DNA of 44,607 nt from Prorocentrum cordatum (taxonomy: Eukaryota; Sar; Dinophyceae; Prorocentrales; Prorocentraceae). Location of the stretch: positions 1 to 44,607 of the forward strand of contig CAUYUJ010022402.1 in assembly GCA_963575745.1 (NCBI GenBank), given 5' to 3'. Made by a program: the position numbers and the translations under genes. The stretch's first letter is position 1, and each line of letters begins with the position of its first letter. The notes beneath the pieces were generated by a model that was not told the origin of the DNA, ran no database searches, and saw only the letters and a program-made list of their open reading frames with translations. Of this stretch, positions 30,536 through 39,863 are shown one piece after another.

Positions 30536-33500
30536 AACCCACGAAAGTGGCGACAGTTGCGCAGATCGCAACCCCCCAGGCGCCGCGAGGTCCCGGGGTG
30601 ATCTGCGTGTGCCCCAACTCCGCTGGGCCTCCCGCTGGGCCTCCCAGGGGCCCACGAAAGTGGCGACAGTTGCGCAGATCGCAGCCCCCCAGAGGGCGCC
30701 GCGAGGTCCCGAGGTGATCCGCGTGTACCCCAACTCCACTGGGCCTCCCAGGAGCCCACGAAAGTGGCGACAGTTGCGCAGATCGCAGCCCCCCAGAGGG
30801 AGCCGCGAGGTCCCGACGCGATCCGCGTGTATCCCAACTCCGCTGGGCCTCCCAGGAGCCAACGAACTTGGCGACAGTTGCGCAGATCGCAGCCCCCCAG
30901 AGGGCGCCGCGAGGTCACGAGGTGATCCGCGTGTATCCCAACTCCGCTGGGCCTCCCAGGAGCCCACGAAAGTGGCGACAGTTGCGCAGATCGCAGCCCC
31001 CCAGAGGGCGCCGCGAGGTCCCGAGGTGATCTGCGTGTATCCCAACTCCGCTGGGCCTCCCAGGAGCCCACGAAAGTGGCGACAATTGCGCAGATCGCAC
31101 ACCCAGAGGGCGCCGCGAGGTCTCGAGGTGATCTGCGTGTACCCCAACTCCGCTGGGCCTCCCAGGAGCCCACGAAAGTGCCGACAGTTGCGCAGATCGC
31201 ACCCCCCCAGGCGCCGCGAGGTCCCGAGGTGATCCGCGTGTATCCCAACTAACTCCGCTGGGCGCCTCCCAGGAGCCCACGAAAAGTGGCGACAGTTTGC
31301 GCAGAATTTGAGCCCCCCCGTGTATCCCAACTCCGCTGGGCCTCCCAGGAGCCCACGAAAGTGGCGACAGTTGCGCAGATCGCAGCCCCCCCGTGTATCC
31401 CAACTCCGCTGGGCCTCCCCGGAGCCCACGAAAGTGGCGACAGTTGCGCAGATCGCAGCCCCCCAGAGGGCGCCGCGAGGTCTCGAGGTGATCCGCGTGT
31501 ATCCCAACTCCGCTGGGCCTCCCAGGAGCCCACGAAAGATGCGACAGTTGCGCAGATCGCAGCCCCCCAGAGGGCGCCGCGAGGTCTCGAGGTGATCCGC
31601 GTGTATCCCAACTCTGCTGGGCCTCCCAGGAGCCCACGAAAGTTGCGACAGTTGCGCAGATCGCAGCCCCCCAGAGGGCGCCGCGAGGTCTCGAGATGAT
31701 CCGCGTGTATCCCAACTCCGCTGGGCCTCCCAGGAGCCCCACGAAATTGGCGAACAGTTGCCAGATCGCAGCCCCCCAGAGGGCGCCGCAGGTCCCGAGG
31801 TGATCCGCGGTGAGTTGTGCAGATCGCAACCTCCCCAGAGGGCGCCGCGAGGTCTCGAGGTATCCGCGTGTAATCCCAACTCCCGCTGGGCCTCCCAGGA
31901 GCCCACGAAGTGGCGACCGTTGCCCAGATCGCATCCCCCCAGAGGGCGCCGCGAGTCTCGAGTGACGCCGCGTGGCATCCCAACTCGCTGGCCTCCAGGC
32001 GGGCCCACGAAAGTGGCGACAGTTGCGCAGATCGCAGCCCCGCCAGAGGCGCCGCGAGTCCTCGAGTGATCCCGTGTATCCCAACTCGCTGGGGCCTCCC
32101 CAGAGAGCCCGACGAAATTGGCGACAGTTTTTGCGCAGATCGCAGCCCCCCAGAGGGCGCCGCGAGGTCTCGAGGTGATCCGCGTGTATCCCAACTCCGC
32201 TGGGCCTCCCAGGAGCCCACGAAAGTGGCGACTGTTGCGCAAATCGCAGCCCCCCAGAGGGCGCCGCGAGGTCTCGAGGTGATCCGCGTGTATCCCAACT
32301 CCGCTGGGCCTCCCAGGAGCCCACGGAAGTGGCGACAGTTGCGCAGATCGCAGCCCCCCAGAGGGCGCCGCGAGGTCTCGAGGTGACCCGCGTGTATCCC
32401 AACTCCGCTGGGCCTCCCAGGAGCCCACGAAAGTGGCGACAGTGGCGCAGATCGCAGCCCCCCAGAGGGCGCCGCGAGGTCTCGAGGTGATCCGCGTGTA
32501 TCCCAACGCGGCTGGGCCTCTTCCCAGGAAGCCACGCAAGTGGCGAAAGTTGCGCAGATCGCAGCCCCCCAGAGGCGCCGCGAGGTACTCCGAGGTGATC
32601 CGCGTGTTCCCCAATCCGCTGGGCCTCCCAGGAGCCACGAAAGTGGCGACAGTTGCGCGATCGCAGCCCTAGAGGGCTCCCCAGGGGCACGGAGGTGATC
32701 CGCGTTGGACGTACCTCCGCTGGGCCTCCCAGGAGCCCACGAAAGTGGCGACAGTTGCGCAGATCGCAGCCCCCAAGGGCGCCGCGAGGTCTCGAGGTGA
32801 CCCCGGGTATCCCAATTCCGCTGGACTCCCAGGAGCCACGAAAGAATGCACAGTTGCGCAGGATCGCAGCCCCCCAGAGGCGCCGCGAGTCTCGAGGTGA
32901 TCCGCGGTATCCACTCTGCCTGGAGGTCCCAGGAGCCCACGAAAAATGCGACATGTTGCGCAATCGCAGCCCCCAAGGGCGCCGCGAGGTCTCGCGATGA
33001 GTCCTCGTGTATCCCAACTCCGCTGGGCCTCCCAGGAGCCCACGAAATTGGCGACAGTTTGCGCAGATCGCAGCTCCCAGAGGGCGCCGCGAGTCTCGAG
33101 TTGATCCGCGTGGGAGTTATGCAGATCGCAACCCCCCAGAGGGCGCCGCGAGGTCTCGAGGTGATCCGCGTGTATCCCAACTCCGCTGGGCCTCCCAGGA
33201 GCCCACGAAAGTGGCGACAGTTGCGCAGATCGCAGCCCCCCAGAGGGCGCCGCGAGGTCACGAGGTGATCCGCGCGTATCCCAACTCCGCTGGGCCTCCC
33301 AGGAGCCCACGAAAGTGGCGACAGTTGCGCAGATCGCAGCCCCCCAGAGGGCGCCGCGAGGTCTCGAGGTGATCCGCGCGTATCCCAACTCCGCTGGGCC
33401 TCCCAGGAGCCCGCGAAAGTGGCGACAGTTGCGCAGATCGCAGCCCCCCAGAGGGCGCCGCGAGGTCTCGAGGTGATCCGCGCGTATCCCAACTCCGCTG

Positions 33501-33776
33501 GGCCTCCCAGGAGCCCGCGAAAGTGGCGACAGTTGCGCAGATCGCAGCCCCCCAGAGGGCGCCGCGAGGTCTCGAGGTGATCCGCGCGTATCCCAACTCC
33601 GCTGGGCCTCCCAGGAGCCCGCGAAAGTGGCGACAGTTGCGCAGATCGCAGCCCCCCAGAGGGCGCCGCGAGGTCTCGAGGTGATCCGCGCGTATCCCAA
33701 CTCCGCTGGGCCTCCCAGGAACCCACGAAAGTGGCGACAGTTGCGCAGATCGCAGCCCCCCAGAGGGCGCCGCGAG
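30536..33776. repeat. satellite, subtype II, 104-bp unit, ~31 copies
   Basis: Starts at 33204, 33308 and 33412 show a 104-base period. Diagnostic parts are AGATCGCAGCCCCCCAGAGG and GAGGTCTCGAGGTGATCCGC. Two short units missing ~40 bases lie at 31308-31420. Between about 31230 and 33130 many copies carry single-base gains or losses, while 33140-33776 is nearly uniform. Confidence 0.93.
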
Positions 33777-34325
33777 GAGGAGGTAGGAGGCGGGAGGGGG
33801 GTGGGCGGGAGTGCGGGAGGGAGGTGGGCGGGAGGGAGGTAGGAGGCGGGAGGGAGGCGACCAGAGTGCTCTATTCAAAACGAGTACCCAACCAAGGGAG
33901 GGTTGGGAAAAACTCTGCGCCTGCGGCTGGCTTCTTCAGAGCCCTGGATGTTCAAAGTACGGGGGCCGCACTCCATCCGCCTGTACAGCCGCCCATCGGT
34001 CGTTGAACGCAGGTCAGAGTAAGGGCTCCCACGAGGGCGCGAAGTTTTTCGCGCTTCGCGGTCCTCGTTCCTTCTCCCCCTCCTCCTCGTCCTCATGTTT
34101 TCCCTTTGGGGGGAAGCGCGAGAGCGCGAAGTTATTCGCGCTTCGCGGAGCGCGAAGCTCGAAGTTGGGAGCCCTACGCAGGTCAGAGTGAGGGGGCCGA
34201 ACGGTAATTCATTGTCCCTGGGTGCGGCTGAAGTGGGAATCCGTGGTGAGGTTTCTGCTTGCTCAGAGCCTCGCAGACTGCCGACGTCCCCGCCGCCCCC
34301 ATCACTCTTAGCCGCAATTGCGGGG
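33777..34325. other. G-rich repeat and spacer with CGCGAAG hairpins
   Basis: 33777-33855 repeats GGGAGGTGGGCGGGAGG. A related GGGGCCGCACTCCATCCGCC copy is at 33961. GCGCGAAG...TTCGCGCTTCGCG occurs at about 34038 and 34133, each able to fold. No gene is recognised. Confidence 0.55.
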
Positions 34326-34690
34326 GGCTACGTATTTGTGGGACTCCCAGGTTTCCCAATCCTGCTCCAGGCGCCTGCAAGTACGTACCCATCGGTCGTT
34401 GAACGTAGGTATTGGTGGGACTCCCAGATTTCCCGATCCTGCTTCAGGCGCCTGCAATTACGTACCCATCGGTCGTTGAACGTAGGTATTGGTGGGACTC
34501 CCAGATTTCCCGATCCTGCTTCAGGCGCCTGCAATTACATACCCATCGGTCGTTGAAGGTTGGTATGTTTGGAATTCCCAGGTTTCCCAATCTACTTCAA
34601 GCGCCTCAAATACGTACCCATCGGTCGTTGAAGGTAGGTATGTTGGGATTCCCAGATGTCCCTATCTACTTTCGGCGCCTTCCTACTTCA
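34326..34690. repeat. 77-bp tandem repeat, ~4.5 copies
   Basis: TACGTACCCATCGGTCGTTG starts at 34382, 34459, 34536 and 34611 (spacing 77, 77, 75). Units contain GGGACTCCCAGATTTCCC and TTCAGGCGCCTG. Single copies of the core occur at 29168, 29216 and 33990. Confidence 0.9.
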
Positions 34691-35449
34691 ATGATCGAGT
34701 GGCTTCCCCCCTTCGCTCCTGTTCACGGGGGCGGACGGAGACCCAATCTGCTTTCAACGCCTTCCTGCTTCATGGTGCTACCTACTTCTTCCGACCGATT
34801 GGTAGGGCCATCAGCTCGGATGACGTGTTCACCGGGAGCCCCATATCAAGCGAGGGAGCCACCCTCCACGGGTGCAGTTGTTACGGTCGGGAACGGTTGG
34901 GTAGCGTGTCGTTCCACCGGGTCTGGCCCACCACGCTTCGGCACGTCACGCTATCTTTCCCAGTCCCTGAACGTCAACGTCCCGAACCTTTCCCAGCCTC
35001 TCGCTCAGCGGAGCGGAGCGACACGATATCCACTCGCAGGGCATAGCGTGTATCCAGGGCCGCCGCCGCAACACGCTACGCAAAATTCCCCGACCGTAGG
35101 CTGTGTTCAACTTCGGTCGTACAGCTGGAGAAATTTCAGCCGAGAGCAACAAGCATTGCGGTAAGTGTTGCGCAGCTTTCAAATACCGTTAATAAGGGAC
35201 AGAGGTTGCAAGCGAGGGCACGAATTTGAAAACTAGCTCCATCCGTGTGCTGGTTCGGGGTGTTCAGGACGAGTGTGCACGGCGCGAAGGCGAGAGCCAC
35301 ATACAGAACCCAGCTGGTGCTCCATCCGTGAAACAGTTGGCAGGTTTGAAGACGAATGTGCGCGGCGCGAAGGCGAGAGCCAGGTAGGACGAGGATGAGA
35401 AATAATAATCATAAGAAGAATATTAAGCAGGAGGAAGAAAGGGGGCGTA
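34691..35449. other. unique spacer and ~87-bp duplication
   Basis: 34691-35170 is unique and open in more than one frame, without a recognisable domain. 35236-35390 contains two copies of a unit with GCTCCATCCGTG and GGCGCGAAGGCGAGAGCCA. No gene is recognised. Confidence 0.45.
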
Positions 35450-35464
35450 TGATGTTGTTGATGA

Positions 35465-35519
<55 letters not shown>

Positions 35520-36223
35520 AGTTACGTTGGTCATGATCATGGTGGTGCTGATGATGATGGTGGTCACGATGACGATGATGATGCTAATGATGATGCTGAT
35601 AATGATGCTGCTGATGATGGTGATGGTGATGGTGAGGATGCTGATGATGCTGATGCTGATGCCGATGATGATGCTGATGATGATGGTGATGATGATGATG
35701 CTGTGACTGATGCTGATGATGATGCTGATGATGACAATGACGATGATGCTGATGATGCTGATGATGCTGCTGATGATGATAATGATGATGCTGATGCTGC
35801 TGCAAATGATGATGCTGCTGATGATGAGGATGATGCTGACCATGCTGGTGATGCTGCTGATGATGGTGATGCTGATAATGCTGATGATGATGCTGATGAT
35901 GCTGATGATGATGACGACGATGATGATGCTTCACATGAGAATGATGATGATGATGATCATGATGATGATGCTGATGCTGATAATGATAATGATAATGATA
36001 ATGATAATGATACTGATGATGATGATGATGATGATGATGCTGATGCTGATGCTGATGCTGATGTTGATGCTGATGCTGCTGATGCTGATGAGGATGAGGA
36101 CGAGGATGAGGATGAGGATGAGGATGAGGATAATGATGATGATGATGACGATGACGATGATGATGATGATGATTACGATGACGATGACGATGACGATGAT
36201 GATACTGATTGTGATGATGATGC

Positions 36224-36254
<31 letters not shown>

Positions 36255-36279
36255 GGTGATCATGATGCTGACGATGATG

Positions 36280-36361
<82 letters not shown>

Positions 36362-36538
36362 CGACGACGATGACGACGACGACGAGGGCGAGGGTGATCA
36401 GGAGGAGGAAGACGAGGGTGATCAGGAGGAGGAGGAGGAGGGCGAGGAGGAGGAGGAGGAGGAGGAGGAGGACGAGGACGAGGAGGAGGACGAGGAGGAC
36501 GAGGAGGACGAGGAGTTCGAGGAGGACGAGGAGGAGCA
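35450..36538. repeat. GAT/ATG array passing into GAG/GAC repeats
   Basis: 35450-36365 is GAT/GCT/GAC, 36366-36538 is GAGGAC-rich. Poly-Met, poly-Asp and poly-His frames of 340-390 residues are artefacts. Confidence 0.92.
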
Positions 36539-36891
36539 GTGCCGCGGGAGCGCGCACGTGGGACGCGCGAGGGCCCCGTACGGGAGGCGCGCGAGGCCGC
36601 CGCCGTCCCTCGGGCCCGAGCGGGCTCGGCCCCCCCGGCCGGCCGGGCGGCGCAGCCCCATGGCATGGCAGGGCCGGACGCCCCGCACCTCCCCACCCTG
36701 CCGGAGGTGTCGCGCAGGGGAGCGAGTAGAGTGCCGAACCCAGGCATGATCGCGTCGTAAGAAAATCAGGACGGCAAATTTTGCCCTCGTCGGGCCCGGG
36801 GACCGTCAAAAAACGACTCAGGACGAAAAACCAGTCCCGGGGAAATGGTCGGGACTTTTTCGGGGAAGCGAAAGGGGAGCGACTAGAGTGT
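36539..36891. other. GC-rich spacer
   Basis: 36539-36760 is GC-rich and open in several frames; 36761-36891 is unique. No domain or clear splice site is seen. Confidence 0.4.
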
Positions 36892-37092
36892 TGATGGGCC
36901 TGTTTTGCACCACCACCCCCACCACAAGTTGTAGGGGGAGGGGGTCCTCTCCTGCTCCTCCTCCTCCTCCTCCTCCTCCTCCTCCTCCTCCTCCTCCTCC
37001 TTCTCTTCGTCCCCCTACTCCTCCTCGTCCTCCACCTCCATCCCCTCTCCAACTTATGGTGGTGGTGGTGGTGGTGGAAAACAGGCCCATCA
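36892..37092. mobile_element. inverted-repeat element 2 with 15-bp perfect ends
   Basis: TGATGGGCCTGTTTT at 36892-36906 is matched by AAAACAGGCCCATCA at 37078-37092. Inward, CACCACC tracts pair with GGTGGTGG, around a CTC microsatellite (36950-37012). AGTGT lies next to the left end (36887-36891) and one base beyond the right end (37094-37098), a possible 5-bp target duplication. Confidence 0.8.
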
Positions 37093-37323
37093 CAGTGTCA
37101 AAGAGGAACAAACTTGGGTATGGCCAGGACCCCAGGTAAGGGGACCCCGTAAGTATTAGGGCCCTGGGGCCCCCCAAGTTTGCCAGAATCGCTAAAAACC
37201 AGGTCTGCAGTAGCTGGTGTTTTTTCGGGTGACGGCAGTTCCAGTTAGTGGAACGGGCGGGGGGGGCGTCCCCCAGAGCACATCACTAAACCAGGTCCCA
37301 CTAAACCCAGTTCTGCCAACGCC

Positions 37324-37512
37324 CGAAAAACGCCATAAACACAAACTTTTGGCGCTCCGCGCGGATTTTCTTGAATCTGCGCTGCACCCCCCTCCTTGGC
37401 GCGCGGAGCGCGCCAGGGGCGGCGCCAGAGGCGCCGCGGGGGTGGGCCCAGCGCGGATCCAAGAAGTCCGCTCGGAGCGCCAAAAGTTTACGTTCATGGC
37501 GTTGTTTTTTCT
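37324..37512 (+). mobile_element. inverted-repeat element 3 (same core as 28147 and 40255)
   Basis: CAAACTTTTGGCGCTCCG near 37342 pairs with CGGAGCGCCAAAAGTTT at 37473-37489, and AACGCCAT (37329) with ATGGCGTT (37496-37503). The core has GCGCGCCAGGGGCGGCGCC and GGGCCCAGCGCGGATCC, nearly the same as the minus strand of 40255-40440. Confidence 0.85.
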
Positions 37513-39095
37513 TTGCAATGGGGACCCATGCCAAGAAGCGGGAGCCCCCTCCCTATGGGGCCCGCACTTCATGTTCGAATCCGAGCGGGTCATCCGTAAC
37601 GTGTAACTGTCGTCACTTTTGGGCTCTTGAGGCCTGAATATGGAGGAAGTATCAGGCGGGAGCCTCGTCTGTGAGTGAATTGTGAGGAAGTCTCAGGCGG
37701 GAGCCCCTCCCTATGGGGCCCGCACTTCATGTTCGAATCCGAGCGGGTCATCCGCAACGTGCAACTCTCGTCACTTTTGAGCTCTTGAGACCTGAGCATG
37801 GAGGAAGTCTCGAGCGGGAGCCTCGTCTGTGAGTGAATTGCGAGGAAGTCTCAGGCGGGAGCCCCCTCCCTATGGGGCCCGCACTTCATGTTCGAATCCG
37901 AGCGGGTCATCCGTAACGTGTAACTGTCGTCACTTTTGGGCTCTTGAGGCCTGAATATGGAGGAAGTATCAGGCGGGAGCCCCGTCTGTGAGTGAATTGT
38001 GAGGAAGTCTCAGGCGGGAGCCCCCTCCCTATGGGGCCCGCATTTCATTTTCGAATCCGAGCGGGTCATCCGCAACGTGCAGCTGTCGTCACTTTTGAAC
38101 TCTTGAGACCTGGATATGGAGAAAGTCTCGAGCTGGAGCTTCGTCTGTGAGTGAATTGTCAGGAAGTCTCAGGCGGGAGCCCCCTCCCTATGGGGCCCGC
38201 ACTTCATGTTCGAATCCGAGCGGGTCATCCGCCACGTGCAACTGTCGTCACTTTTGGGCTCTTGAGACTTGAATATGGAGGAAGTTTCGAGCGGGAGCAT
38301 CGTCTGTGAGTGAATTGCGAGGAAGTCTCAGGCGGGAGCCCCCTCCCTATGGGGCCCGCACTTCATGTTCGAATCCGAGCGGGTCATCCGCAACGTGTAA
38401 TTGTCGTCATTTTTGGGCTCTTGAGGCCTGAATATGGAGGAAGTCTCGAGCGGCAGCCTCGTCTGTGAGTGAATTGTGAGGAAGTCTCAGGCGGGAGCCC
38501 CCTCCCGATGGGGCCCGCACTTCATGTTCGAATCCGAGCGGGTCATCCGCAACGTGTAACTGTCGTCACTTTTGAGCTCTTGAGACCTGAATATGGAGGA
38601 AGTCGCGAGCGGGAGCTTCGTCTGTGAGTGAATTGCGAGGAAGTCTCAGGCGGGAGACCCCTCCCTATGGGGCCCGCGCTTCATGTTCGAATCCGAGCGG
38701 GCTATCCGCAACGTGTAACTGTCGTCACTTTTGGGCTCTTGAGGCCTGAATATGAGGAAGTATCAGGCGGGAGCCTCGTCTGTGAGTGAATTGCGAGGAA
38801 GTCTCAGGCGGGAGCCCCCTCCCTATGGGGCCCGCACTTCATGTTCGAATCCGAGCGGGTCATCCGCAACGTGCAACTGTCGTCACTTTTGGCTCTTGAG
38901 ACCTGAATATGGAGGAAGTCTCGAGCGGGAGCCTCGTCTGTGAGTGAAGTGTGAGGAAGTCTCAGGCGGGAGCCCCCTCCCTATGGGGCCCGCACTTCAT
39001 GTTCGAATCCGAGCGGGTCATCCGCAACGTGCAACTGTCGTCACTTTTGGGCTCTTGAGACCTGAATATGGAGGAAGTCTCGAGCGGGAGCCTAC
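37513..39095. repeat. 159-bp tandem array, 10 copies
   Basis: GTTCGAATCC or its variant occurs at 37573, 37731, 37890, 38049, 38208, 38367, 38526, 38685, 38843 and 39001, spaced 158-159 bases. Units include CTATGGGGCCCGCACTTC, TGTCGTCACTTTTGGGCTC and GGAAGTCTCAGGCGGGAGCC. Two half-unit flavours of GGAAGT(C/A)TC alternate within each period. No coding signal. Confidence 0.95.
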
Positions 39096-39504
39096 GGCCC
39101 AGCCCGAAGGTTTGTCCCGACGGCTTCGCGATCTAGCCGTCGGCAGACGCGCGCGCGCTGGCCGAGGCGGCGACGGCGCTGAGGAAAATGGATTTGCTTG
39201 CCCCGACGAGGGGGAAGGGGAGGTGCACATGGAGAAAAGGCAGGGGGATGAGGAGGGAAGGGGCATGGGGGAGGCCGACGACGAGGAGGAGGTGGCGCGA
39301 GAGGAGGAGGAGGAGGAGGAGGAGGAGGAGGAGGAGGAGGAGGAGGAGGAGGAGGAGGAGGAGAAAGAGGAGGAGGAAGAGAAATAGAAGGGGGAAGAGA
39401 GGGCAGTGCAGGGGGCGAGAGGAGAGGGTGTCCGCCAGGGGGAGAAGGAAAGGGCAAAGGGTAAGCTAAACAGATTCTCATGCGGGGTCCTACCGTCGGA
39501 GTAA
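39096..39504. other. spacer with GAG microsatellite
   Basis: 39096-39290 is open on the plus strand into (GAG)n at 39297-39370, giving a poly-Glu frame. It could be an acidic exon but has no domain. 39371-39504 is unique. Confidence 0.4.
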
Positions 39505-39695
39505 TTTTCTGCAATGGGTACCCATGCCAAGAAAAACCCTGCTTGCTTCCAGGGTGCCATGGGCTTCTTGGGTTTCGATGGTTTCGCCGTGGAAAGGGTG
39601 ACGCCCCCACGCCAAAAGCCAAGGGACGTCATGGGGTCTCGGGGTTGGGTTTCTTGTGGAAGGTTTCTTGTGGTCGGGGCACCACTGTGCAGAAG
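39505..39695 (+). repeat. dispersed ~185-bp repeat, copy 1
   Basis: Runs from ATGGGTACCCATGCCAAGA, through GGGTTTCGATGGTTT, to GGGTTTCTTGTGGAAGGTTT. It is repeated at 41388-41572 inside the second CK1 intron. A short piece (ACCCATGCCAAGAAG) also occurs at 37526. Confidence 0.85.
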
Positions 39696-39863
39696 TGGCT
39701 AACCCAAAAGGAATCTGCTCTTCGACTCTACTGGAACTCGGAGTTCTCATTCGATTTACGACCATTATCTACGCATTCGTCGTAGGTTCGATGGGGAAAA
39801 TCCATTGTGGGGGGAGTCAACTCTGTAGTCGGTCCCCTGCTCGAAGGTTGTCGGGGAGGGCAG

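Noticed and set aside
29497-33878. Minus-strand ORFs of 340-949 residues and plus-strand partners in the satellite
   Set aside because: The 104/106-bp period shifts frame at each unit, and the protein simply repeats; stop-free repeat, not a gene.
37573-39010. tRNA genes suggested by GTTCGAATCC
   Set aside because: The flanking bases do not form a T-arm and no box A or acceptor stem is visible.
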